This document shows, one piece after another, positions 22,751-29,946 of a DNA stretch of 40,020 nt; positions within the stretch are counted from its first letter, which is position 1, and every line of letters begins with the position of its first letter. The notes beneath the pieces are model-generated. The model ran no database searches and was not told the DNA's origin. It saw only the letters and a list, made by a program, of their open reading frames with translations. Origin of the DNA: Candidatus Blastococcus massiliensis AP3 (GTDB lineage Bacteria > Actinomycetota > Actinomycetes > Mycobacteriales > Geodermatophilaceae); assembly GCF_000582785.1 (NCBI RefSeq), contig NZ_HG931174.1, positions 896,313 to 936,332 of the forward strand. The letters are read 5' to 3'. Made by a program: the position numbers and the translations under genes.

Positions 22751-24348
22751 TCCCTCCGCGCGCCCAGCCGGATCGCCACGAGGGCCACGTCGTCCTCGGG
22801 CCGGCCGTGGACGAGCCGCTCGATGATCTCGTCGCACAGCTCGCCCAGCGGCAGCGCACCGAGCTCGCGCGCGGTCTCCCGGAGCCGCTCCATCCCGGCG
22901 TCGAGGTCGCCGGACCGCCGTTCGATGAGCCCGTCGGTGAACAGCAGCACCGTGGTGCCGTGGCCCAGCTCGACGACGGACTCCTCACGCGGTGCGGCCG
23001 GGTCGACGCCCAGCAGCAGGTCTCCCTGCCAGTCCCCCAGCTCGGCCAGCTGCCCGTCGGGGTGGATCACCAGCAGGGGCAGGTGCCCGGCGTTCGACCA
23101 GCGCATCCGGGTCACTCCGCGGGCGAGTTCCTCCTCGGTGTGCTCGAACCGGGCGACCGCCGCGGTGGCGTACGTGCTCACCTGCAGCTGCGCCATCGCG
23201 CCGTCCAGACCGCGGAGCACCTCCGCCGGGGAGCCGTCGCTGTACGAGGCGATGCCGCGCAGCAGCGCCCGCAGCTGGCCCATCAGCGCAGCAGCCTCGG
23301 TGTCGTGGCCGACGACGTCGCCGATGACCAGCATCGTCGCGCCCGACGGCTGGACGAAGGCGTCGTACCAGTCCCCGCCGACCCGGGCCGCCTCGGCGGC
23401 CGGCGTGTAGCGCACGGCGATCTCCGCGTGGTCGGGCTGCACCGGCGCGGTGAGCAGGGTGCGCTGCAGGCCCTCGGCCAGCTGGCGCTGCTGGTCGAAC
23501 AGGCGGGCGTTGTCCAGCGCCAGCCCGATGCGGTCGGCGACCTGGCGGGCGGCGGCCAGATCGGCCTCGCCGGGGGCCTCCGGCCGGTTCATGAGCAGCG
23601 TCAGCGCGCCCACCACGCGGGCGTGTCCGCGCAGGGGCAGGGTGACGGCGTGCCCCAGCCGCACGGCGGCGAGGAGTTCGCGAGCCTCTCCCTCGGGCAG
23701 GGTGGCCATCGCCTGGGCGGCGGAGAAGGAGACGGTCCGGCCGTCCCGCAACGACGTCATGAGCGGTGCGTTCGCCGGGAGGTCGGCCAGGCGCACCGCC
23801 GCGTACCGCACGAGGAGGGGACGCGCCTCCGGGGCGGCGTGCCAGGAGCCGACGTCGCGCGGCCGCCCCTCGCCGTCGACGACGGTGAGCAGGCAGCCAT
23901 CGGCGAGCCCGGGGACGACCAGCCGCGGGATGCGCGACACCGCGGCGTCGATGTCGAGGGTGCCGGCCAGCTCGGCGCCGATGCGGTCCAGCAGAGCCAG
24001 CCGGTCCTGGGCCACCCGCCGCTCGGTGACGTCGGAGAAGTAGAAGTGCAGCCCGTCCTGGACGGGCACGGCCTCGGCGCCGAACCACCGATCGAGCGGC
24101 GCGGGATAGAACGCCTCGACCGTCATCGTCACCCGGTCGGCCATCGCGGCGCGGTAGGCCCGGCCGAACTCGTTGTCCACGTTGGCGGAGTAGGCGTCCC
24201 AGTAGTTCCGCCCGACCAGGTCGGCCGCCTCGATGAACAGCATCTGCTCGGCCGCCGGGTTCACGTGCGTGATGGTCCAGTCGGCGGCGACGGCCATGAA
24301 GCCCACGGGCATCGAGGAGAGGACCTGGTCACCGTCGGGCCGGCCCAT
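22747..24348 (-). CDS. PAS-GAF-SpoIIE/PP2C phosphatase
   Basis: A 533-residue signalling phosphatase. An N-terminal PAS domain (about 5-115: VGFMAVAADWTITHVNPAAE) is followed by a GAF domain (about 125-290) and a SpoIIE/RsbU-type PP2C phosphatase (about 310-530). Phosphatase motifs are ARVGGDWYDAF, MLVIGDVVGHDTEAAALMGQ, WSNAGHLPLLV, LLFTDGLIERR and EDDVALVAIRL. Such proteins dephosphorylate anti-sigma-factor antagonists in partner-switching stress pathways; no partner genes lie within the window. A sigma70-like promoter lies about 70 nt upstream. Confidence 0.9.
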   Translation of the reverse strand: MGRPDGDQVLSSMPVGFMAVAADWTITHVNPAAEQMLFIEAADLVGRNYWDAYSANVDNEFGRAYRAAMADRVTMTVEAFYPAPLDRWFGAEAVPVQDGLHFYFSDVTERRVAQDRLALLDRIGAELAGTLDIDAAVSRIPRLVVPGLADGCLLTVVDGEGRPRDVGSWHAAPEARPLLVRYAAVRLADLPANAPLMTSLRDGRTVSFSAAQAMATLPEGEARELLAAVRLGHAVTLPLRGHARVVGALTLLMNRPEAPGEADLAAARQVADRIGLALDNARLFDQQRQLAEGLQRTLLTAPVQPDHAEIAVRYTPAAEAARVGGDWYDAFVQPSGATMLVIGDVVGHDTEAAALMGQLRALLRGIASYSDGSPAEVLRGLDGAMAQLQVSTYATAAVARFEHTEEELARGVTRMRWSNAGHLPLLVIHPDGQLAELGDWQGDLLLGVDPAAPREESVVELGHGTTVLLFTDGLIERRSGDLDAGMERLRETARELGALPLGELCDEIIERLVHGRPEDDVALVAIRLGARRD

Positions 24349-24423
24349 GGACCTCGCTCCCTCCGGTCGTCCGCTCGCCGCGGGACGCCGGAGCAGTGTG
24401 ACGGCAGCGGCCGTCGTCGTTCA

Positions 24424-24453
24424 GTTATGCCATGCCGGGTCGCGCACACTCAA
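24424..24453 (-). promoter_or_regulatory. Promoter of the SpoIIE-type phosphatase gene
   Basis: On the minus strand TTGAGT (24453-24448) and CATAAC (24429-24424) are 18 nt apart, the best sigma70-like pair in the window. It lies between the moaE stop and the phosphatase start. Confidence 0.5.
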
Positions 24454-24459
24454 GTGTCC

Positions 24460-24471
24460 ACTCCCGGGAGT
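24460..24471. other. 12-bp palindrome just after moaE
   Basis: ACTCCCGGGAGT is self-complementary and begins 6 bp past the moaE stop on the minus strand, next to the -35 of the phosphatase promoter. It may be an operator or part of a terminator. Confidence 0.35.
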
Positions 24472-24476
24472 CACGG

Positions 24477-24887
24477 CTACGGACAGGCGACCCATTCCTC
24501 CTCGCCGTCGGTGAAGACCTGCCGCTTCCAGATGGGAAGGCGCTTCTTCACCTCGTCGACGAGGTCGGCACAGGCCGCGAACGCCTGCCCGCGATGCGAC
24601 GAGCTGACGGCACAGGCCAGCGCGACGTCGCCGATGCCGAGCAGGCCGATCCGGTGACTGACCGCGACGGCGTGCACGTCGTCGCGGGCGGCGAACTCCT
24701 CGGCCAGCTCCTGCAGCACCTGCTCGGCCGTGGGGTGCCCGACGTACTCGAGCTCGCTCACCGACCGCCCGCCGTCGTGGTCCCGGACGACCCCGGCGAA
24801 GGAGACGACGGCGCCGGCGGCCTTGTCTGCCACGGCGTCCTCGTGCTCGGCGACGGACAGCGGCGCGTCCACGACCCGGGCGATCAC
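24477..24887 (-). CDS. moaE: Molybdopterin synthase catalytic subunit MoaE
   Basis: A 136-residue subunit that joins MoaD thiocarboxylates to cyclic pyranopterin monophosphate to make molybdopterin. Family motifs: VVSFAGVVRDHDGGRSVSELEY near residue 35, HRIGLLGIGDVALACAVSSSHRGQAF, and the catalytic lysine region VKKRLPIWKRQVFTDGEEEWV. It starts at a GTG overlapping the MocA-like stop as GTGA. It is the last gene of the six-gene minus-strand molybdenum operon. Confidence 0.95.
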   Translation of the reverse strand: MIARVVDAPLSVAEHEDAVADKAAGAVVSFAGVVRDHDGGRSVSELEYVGHPTAEQVLQELAEEFAARDDVHAVAVSHRIGLLGIGDVALACAVSSSHRGQAFAACADLVDEVKKRLPIWKRQVFTDGEEEWVACP

Positions 24888-25477
24888 GGGGCCGAAGGTA
24901 CTCCGGACGGGGGGACGTCGAGGTCGGCCGGATCGGCCAGCCCGGTGCAGTCCACCTCCGTGACCTCGCCTCCGGCGCCCGAGTGCTCGGCGAGGTAGCG
25001 ACGGGCCCCCTCGTCGCCGGTCGCCGTCGCGATCACGCCGGTCCAGTGGTCGCGGCCGAGCAGCACCGGATGGCTGCGGACGCCGTCGTAGGTGGCGACG
25101 GCGAGGGCACCCGGCGCGGCGTGCGCGGCGACCGCGGTCAGCGCCTCCGGCGTCATGCCCGGCATGTCGACCAGCGTGATCAGGGCGGCGTCGACCGTGC
25201 CGGGGAAGCCGCGCAGCCCGTCGAGCCCCGTGCGCAGCGAGGAGGCCATGCCGGTCTCCCAGTCCTTGTTCGCGAGCACGGTGGCGCCGGTCAGGTCGGC
25301 CGTGCGCCAGACGTCGACCGCCTGCGCGCCGAGGACGACGAGGACGACGTCGCACGCCGCGCGCGCCGTCCGCACCGCCCGCTCGACCAGCAGGCTGCCC
25401 TCGTGTTCGACCAGCGCCTTCGGCATCCCGTAGCGGCGGCCGCCCCCGGCGGCGAGGACGACGGCGGCTGTGGTCAT
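24884..25477 (-). CDS. MocA-like molybdenum cofactor nucleotidyltransferase
   Basis: A 197-residue NTP-transferase with the nucleotide-binding motif VVLAAGGGRRYGMPKAL at the N-terminus and TLVDMPGMTPEAL for metal binding. The family includes MobA (adds GMP) and MocA (adds CMP). The presence of a CoxL-type hydroxylase and XdhC in this window favours MocA, which makes the cytosine dinucleotide cofactor these enzymes use. That choice is inference. The ATG at 25477 lies 28 nt after modC. Confidence 0.85.
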   Translation of the reverse strand: MTTAAVVLAAGGGRRYGMPKALVEHEGSLLVERAVRTARAACDVVLVVLGAQAVDVWRTADLTGATVLANKDWETGMASSLRTGLDGLRGFPGTVDAALITLVDMPGMTPEALTAVAAHAAPGALAVATYDGVRSHPVLLGRDHWTGVIATATGDEGARRYLAEHSGAGGEVTEVDCTGLADPADLDVPPSGVPSAP

Positions 25478-25505
25478 GCCTCCCACTGTCTCAGCGTGCC
25501 CCCCG

Positions 25506-26552
25506 TCACCGCGCATAGACGGCGACCTCGGAGGCCTTGACCGCCGCCCACACCTCCGCCCCCGGGGCGAGACCCAGCTCGGCGAACGCCGCGGCGGTCA
25601 CGTCCGCCAGCAGGGACACCTCGCCGGTGAGCTCGCAGCGCACCGTCCCGCCGTGCGGCGTCGCCCCGGCCAGCCGGACGGGCCACACGTTGCGTGGGCT
25701 CCCCTCGGGCCGGGCGAGGAAGATCGACACCGATTCCGGCCGGACCGCCGCGAACACCGGGCCGGAGGCCTCCTCCGACGCCGTCACGACGCCGCCCCCG
25801 GCCAGCCGGACGCGGGGGCCCTCCGCCAGTCCCGGGAGCAGCGACAGGCCGACGAGGCGGGCGACGTAGTCGGTGCGCGGGCGGGTGGCGATCTCGGCCG
25901 GCTCGCCTTCCTGGACCACCGCGCCGTCCTCGAGCACGAGCACCCGGTCGGCGAGCGCCATCGCGTCCACCGGGTCGTGGGTGACCAGTACGGCGCTGCC
26001 GGAGAACTCGGCCAGGTGACGCCGCAGCTCGGCCCGGACGGTCAGCCTGGTACGGGCGTCCAGCGCCGAGAGCGGCTCGTCGAGCAGCAGGAGGTCGGGG
26101 GAGCCGATGAGGGCCCGGGCCAGCGCGGCCCGCTGAGCCTGACCGCCGGACAGCTCCGCCGGGCGCCGTCCACCGAAGCCGTCGAGCCCGACCCGGGCGA
26201 GCCACTCGCCGGCCGCCGCGCGCGCCTGCCCGCGGGGGACGCCGCTCGTGCGCAGACCGAACGCGACGTTGTCGGCCACGCTGAGGTGCGGGAAGAGCAG
26301 GGCGTCCTGGAAGACCATCCCCAGCGCCCGGCGGTGCGGAGGGAGGTGTCCGCCGTCGCCGTCCCACGTGCGCCCTGCCACCACGACCCGGCCCTCGTCC
26401 GGCGGGAGCAGCCCCGCGAGCACGCGCAGGAGCGTGGACTTCCCGGCCCCGTTGGGCCCCAGCACGGCGAGCACTCCGCCGTCGGGCACGTCGAGGTCGA
26501 GCCGCAGGTCGAGCGCGCCCCTGCGGACCGCGATCGCGGCGGCGAGGCTCAC
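25506..26552 (-). CDS. modC: Molybdate ABC transporter ATP-binding protein ModC
   Basis: A 348-residue ATPase. Walker A is GPNGAGKSTLL, the signature LSGGQAQRAALARAL, Walker B LLLLDEPLSALD, and the switch His lies in VLVTHDPVDAM. A C-terminal TOBE domain (about 260-345, VRPESVSIFLARPEG through WAAVKASEVAVY) binds molybdate and is typical of ModC. The GTG at 26552 overlaps the modB stop as GTGA. Confidence 0.93.
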   Translation of the reverse strand: MSLAAAIAVRRGALDLRLDLDVPDGGVLAVLGPNGAGKSTLLRVLAGLLPPDEGRVVVAGRTWDGDGGHLPPHRRALGMVFQDALLFPHLSVADNVAFGLRTSGVPRGQARAAAGEWLARVGLDGFGGRRPAELSGGQAQRAALARALIGSPDLLLLDEPLSALDARTRLTVRAELRRHLAEFSGSAVLVTHDPVDAMALADRVLVLEDGAVVQEGEPAEIATRPRTDYVARLVGLSLLPGLAEGPRVRLAGGGVVTASEEASGPVFAAVRPESVSIFLARPEGSPRNVWPVRLAGATPHGGTVRCELTGEVSLLADVTAAAFAELGLAPGAEVWAAVKASEVAVYAR

Positions 26553-27361
26553 GCCGCCACCCCGGCGCGGAGCCAGCGGTCGCGGAGCAGGAGCAGGGTG
26601 GCCAGCGAGACGCCCAGCAGGACCAGCGACAGCACGATGGCCGCCTCCGGTTCGCGCTGCAGCGCCAGGTAGACGGCGAGCGGCATGGTCTGCGTCGTGC
26701 CGGGGAAGTTGCCGGCGAAGGTGATCGTCGCGCCGAATTCGCCCAGCGCGCGGGCCCAGCAGAGCACCGCGCCGGCGGCCACGCCGGGGGCGACCATCGG
26801 GAGGGTCACCCGGCGGAACGTCGTCCAGCGGTCGGCGCCGAGAGTGGCGGCGACGTCCTCGAACCGGGCGTCGGCCGCCCGGAGCGCGCCCTCCACGCTG
26901 ATCACGAGGAACGGCATCGCGACGAACGTCTGGGCGATGACCACGGCGGTGGTGGTGAACGGGATCGTGATGCCGAAGGCGTCGTGCAGCCGGCTGCCCA
27001 CGACCCCCTGGCGTCCGAGGACGAGGAACAGGGCGACGCCACCCACCACGGGCGGCAGCACCAGGGGGACGGTGACCAGCGCGCGCAGGAGGCTGCGGCC
27101 GCGGATGCGGGAGCGGGCGAGCACCCAGGCCAGCGGGACGCCGAGGACGAGGGAGAGCGCGGTCGCGGCCGTCGCCGAGACGAGGGACAGCCGGAGCGCC
27201 TCCCCGACGCCGGGTGCGGTGAGTTGCTGGGGCAGCGACGACCACGGGGCGCGGATCAGCAGGCCCAGCACCGGGAGGACGAGGAAGGCGACGGCGAGGG
27301 CTGCGGGGACGACCAGCGGGAGAGGCACGCCGGCGCCCCCGCGTCGGCGGCGGCGTCTCAT
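26549..27361 (-). CDS. modB: Molybdate ABC transporter permease ModB
   Basis: A 270-residue inner-membrane permease with about five or six hydrophobic helices. The EAA loop that docks on the ATPase is visible in FEDVAATLGADRWTTFRRVTLP. LGEFGATITFAGNFPGTTQT is the ModB hallmark. It starts with a basic Arg-rich stretch. The ATG at 27361 overlaps the modA stop as ATGA. Confidence 0.93.
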   Translation of the reverse strand: MRRRRRRGGAGVPLPLVVPAALAVAFLVLPVLGLLIRAPWSSLPQQLTAPGVGEALRLSLVSATAATALSLVLGVPLAWVLARSRIRGRSLLRALVTVPLVLPPVVGGVALFLVLGRQGVVGSRLHDAFGITIPFTTTAVVIAQTFVAMPFLVISVEGALRAADARFEDVAATLGADRWTTFRRVTLPMVAPGVAAGAVLCWARALGEFGATITFAGNFPGTTQTMPLAVYLALQREPEAAIVLSLVLLGVSLATLLLLRDRWLRAGVAA

Positions 27362-28128
27362 GGCTCGCGGAAGCCGGCGTCGGCCAGCGCCCGCCGGCCC
27401 CGCTCGGACAGCAGCAGGTCGACGAACGCCCGGGCCGCCCGGGGGTTGGGGGCGTCGTCGAGGACGCAGACCGGGTACTCGTTGGTCGAGTCCGCCGCCT
27501 CGGGGACGGGGATCCCCTCGACGTCCCCGCTCGACGAGACGACGTCGGAGGCGTAGACGAGGGCGGCGTCGACCTCGCCGAGCCGCACCTTGGTCAGCAC
27601 GGCCCGCACGTCCTGCTCGAGGGTGTCGGGGGCCGGCGTGACGCCGGCCGCGGCCAGGACCTGATCGGCCGCGGCGCCGCAGGGCACCTCCGGGGCGCAG
27701 AGGGCGACGACCAGCTCGTCTCGGGCCAGGTCGGCCAGCCCGGTGACGCCGGCCGGGTTGCCGGCCGGGACGGCGATCTCCAGCACGTTCGCCGCGAACA
27801 TCGTCGGCTGACCGGCCAGGCCCGCGTCGGTGACGACGGCCATCTGCGTCTCGTCCGCCGCGGCGAAGACGTCCACGGGGGCGCCCTGGGCGATCTGCGT
27901 GGCCAGGGCGGAGCTGCCGGCGAAGTTGAAGCGCACCCCGAGCCCGGGGTGCGCTTCCTCCAGCTCCTGCCCGAGCCGGGGGAAGACGTCGGAGAGCGAG
28001 GCGGCGGCGAAGACGGTCAGCGTGCCGCTCGGCCCGTCCCCCGTGCCCGCGTCCGGGCCACCCGTGGTGCAGCCGACGAGCATCGCGGTCGCCGCGAAAG
28101 CGGCGATTGGGCGCCCGATGCTCCGCAT
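27358..28128 (-). CDS. modA: Molybdate-binding lipoprotein ModA
   Basis: A 256-residue substrate-binding protein that captures molybdate outside the membrane. The signal peptide MRSIGRPIAAFAATAMLVGC ends in lipobox LVGC. Oxyanion-binding motifs TVFAAASLSDVFPRLG and NFAGSSALATQIAQGAPVDV follow. The ATG at 28128 was chosen; another ATG at 28140 would add MVPH. Neither has a clear SD. The gap to the upstream regulator gene is about 35-47 nt. Confidence 0.93.
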   Translation of the reverse strand: MRSIGRPIAAFAATAMLVGCTTGGPDAGTGDGPSGTLTVFAAASLSDVFPRLGQELEEAHPGLGVRFNFAGSSALATQIAQGAPVDVFAAADETQMAVVTDAGLAGQPTMFAANVLEIAVPAGNPAGVTGLADLARDELVVALCAPEVPCGAAADQVLAAAGVTPAPDTLEQDVRAVLTKVRLGEVDAALVYASDVVSSSGDVEGIPVPEAADSTNEYPVCVLDDAPNPRAARAFVDLLLSERGRRALADAGFREP

Positions 28129-28175
28129 GTGCGGAACCATAGCCGTGTGACCGCTGCGCCGACACGGTTGTGTTT

Positions 28176-28568
28176 TCAGGGGACGTCGACGCTGACCTGG
28201 GTCGCCTTCACCGTCGCGACGGCGCGCACACCCACCTCGAGGCCGAGCTCGTCGGCGGCCTCCCGCGACATGAGGGAGACCACCCGGAACGGGCCGGCCT
28301 GGATCTCCACCTGCGCCATCACGGCGTCGCGGACCACCCGGGTGACGATGCCGGTCAGCCGGTTGCGCGCGGAGGACGGCGTCGTGCCGGGCTCGGGCGC
28401 CTCGCGCAGCTGCGTGGCGAGCCGAGCCAGCTCGGCGCCGTCCACCACCGCGGGACCGCCACCGTCGCGCCGGGCGGGCAGGCGCCCGCTGTCGATCCAC
28501 CGCCGCACCGTGTCGTCGCTGACGCCGAGCAGCGCCGCCGCCTCGGCTATCCGGTAGGTGGCGGCCAC
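28176..28568 (-). CDS. HTH-TOBE molybdate-responsive regulator
   Basis: 130 residues. The N-terminal excisionase/MerR-type helix-turn-helix is YRIAEAAALLGVSDDTVRRW followed by IDSGRLPARRDGGG. The C-terminal half is a single TOBE/Mop domain (RNRLTGIVTRVVRDAVMAQV through VRAVATVKATQVSVDV). TOBE domains bind molybdate, so this is likely the molybdate sensor for the operon it heads. It is smaller than ModE and uses a different DNA-binding domain. The GTG at 28568 has TAGGGT exactly 6 nt upstream. Confidence 0.88.
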   Translation of the reverse strand: MAATYRIAEAAALLGVSDDTVRRWIDSGRLPARRDGGGPAVVDGAELARLATQLREAPEPGTTPSSARNRLTGIVTRVVRDAVMAQVEIQAGPFRVVSLMSREAADELGLEVGVRAVATVKATQVSVDVP

Positions 28569-28574
28569 GGCCAG

Positions 28575-28580
28575 ACCCTA
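28575..28580 (-). promoter_or_regulatory. Probable leaderless -10 box of the mod operon
   Basis: On the minus strand TAGGGT, then CTGGCC, then the regulator GTG. It fits leaderless initiation for the six-gene molybdenum operon. Confidence 0.5.
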
Positions 28581-28649
28581 GACCGAGGTCGTGGACGGCA
28601 CCCCGGTGTCCACAAGGGATCCGACCCACCGCCGGCAGGACGGGGCAGC

Positions 28650-29870
28650 ATGCCCGACGTGATCGACGACGCCTGGCTCGCAGACCTCCTCCGGAACGGG
28701 GCCTTCCAGCTCACCGACGCCGGGATCGCGGCCGAGACGGCCGCCGCTCTCGTGCAGCACGGCATCCACCTCGACGCCGACGGGTCGGTCACGCGCACCC
28801 TGCTCGACGCGCTGGACGAGACCTGGGAGCGCGGGTGGCAGCCGGCCGACGTCGCGCACACCGCCCGCCGGAAGGCGACCGCCGGCTCGGTGCCGCTGGC
28901 CGTCGCCCTGATCGCCGAGCACGCCCGCCGCACATCGGCGGCAGAGCGGGCGCCGGACCCCTGGGTCGACCAGCTGCGGGAGCTGGGCGCCCTCGAGGCG
29001 GGGGAAGCCTCCGTGGTGGGCGCCTGGCAGCGGGCGGAGCGCCGAGCGCCGGTCGACGCCTGGCGCATCGCCCTGCAGCTGCTCGGGGTGCTGCGCTGCA
29101 CGCCGAGGATCGAGCTGCTCGTGCCGCCGCCGTCACGGTGGGGCGGGACCCGGCGGTGCACTCCCGCCCGCGGAGGCGGCCCCGGGGAGGAGCGTGCGCT
29201 GCGCGTCATCCGCGGGCTGCTGGCCAAGGCGGAGGCGACCGAGTTCGCCGAGGAGGCGGAGGCGTTCACGGCCAAGGCGCAGGAGCTGATGACCCGGCAC
29301 GCCGTCGACGCCGCGGTGCTGCAGGGCGACCTCCCCGCCGGCGAGGTCGAGACCCGACGGGTCCACGTCGCGGACCCCTACGTGCGGGCCAAGGTGCAGC
29401 TGCTGGGATCGGTCGCCGAGGCCAACGACGTCCGGCTGGTCTGGTACCAGACGCTGGGCATCGCGACGATCGTCGGCGGACGGGTCGACCTGGACGCCGT
29501 GGAGCTGCTGTTCACCTCGCTGCTGCTGCAGGTGGCGCAGGGCCTCGCCGCCGCCGAGCGGACGGCCGGGCGGGGCTCGTCGCAGCGGACGTTCCGCCGG
29601 GCCTTCCTGCTCGGCTACGCCCACCGCGTCGGCGAGCGCCTGCAGGACGCGCGCCGCCGGGCCACCGCCGAGGCCGCCGCAGAGCGCCAGGTCGACCTGC
29701 TGCCGGTGCTCCGGTCGCGGCGAGAGGCGGTGGACGCCGCGGTGGCGCAGCTGTTCCCCCGTGTCCGCGCCGGCCGGAGCCGGGCCTCGGTGGACGCCGG
29801 TGGGTGGTACGCCGGGCGGTCCGCCGCCGAGCACGCCGACGTGGGGTCCCGCCGCTCCCCGCTGACCTGA
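28650..29870 (+). CDS. DUF2786 domain protein
   Basis: 406 residues. The DUF2786 signature RGLLAKAEATEFAEEAEAFT followed by AKAQELMTRHAVDAA lies near residue 190-225, and a C-terminal domain (ETRRVHVADPYVRAKVQLLG onward) follows, as is usual for the family. The first 180 residues are helical and unassigned. Function unknown; relatives occur in phages and actinobacteria. The ATG at 28650 has a weak SD. It is divergent from the mod operon. Confidence 0.82.
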   Translation: MPDVIDDAWLADLLRNGAFQLTDAGIAAETAAALVQHGIHLDADGSVTRTLLDALDETWERGWQPADVAHTARRKATAGSVPLAVALIAEHARRTSAAERAPDPWVDQLRELGALEAGEASVVGAWQRAERRAPVDAWRIALQLLGVLRCTPRIELLVPPPSRWGGTRRCTPARGGGPGEERALRVIRGLLAKAEATEFAEEAEAFTAKAQELMTRHAVDAAVLQGDLPAGEVETRRVHVADPYVRAKVQLLGSVAEANDVRLVWYQTLGIATIVGGRVDLDAVELLFTSLLLQVAQGLAAAERTAGRGSSQRTFRRAFLLGYAHRVGERLQDARRRATAEAAAERQVDLLPVLRSRREAVDAAVAQLFPRVRAGRSRASVDAGGWYAGRSAAEHADVGSRRSPLT

Positions 29871-29877
29871 GCGCCCG

Positions 29878-29893
29878 CGTTCCCGCGGGAACG
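29878..29893. repeat. 16-bp palindrome, copy 1 (upstream of the HNH gene)
   Basis: CGTTCCCGCGGGAACG is a perfect palindrome 54-69 bp before the HNH start. An identical copy lies at 31695-31710, and a half copy (GCGGGAAC) lies at 29911-29918. Confidence 0.7.
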
Positions 29894-29917
29894 TCGCACG
29901 CCGCTGACCAGCGGGAA

Positions 29918-29940
29918 CTGTCGGTGGGCACCCCTACTGT
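29918..29940 (+). promoter_or_regulatory. PafBC-type (RecA-NDp) DNA-damage promoter of the HNH gene
   Basis: CTGTCGGTG (29918-29926), eight bases, then TACTGT (29935-29940). The known LexA-independent damage promoter of mycobacteria is TTGTCRGTG-N8-TANNNT; only the first base differs. The start ATG lies 6 nt after the -10, so the mRNA is probably leaderless. Confidence 0.7.
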
Positions 29941-29946
29941 CCGAAC

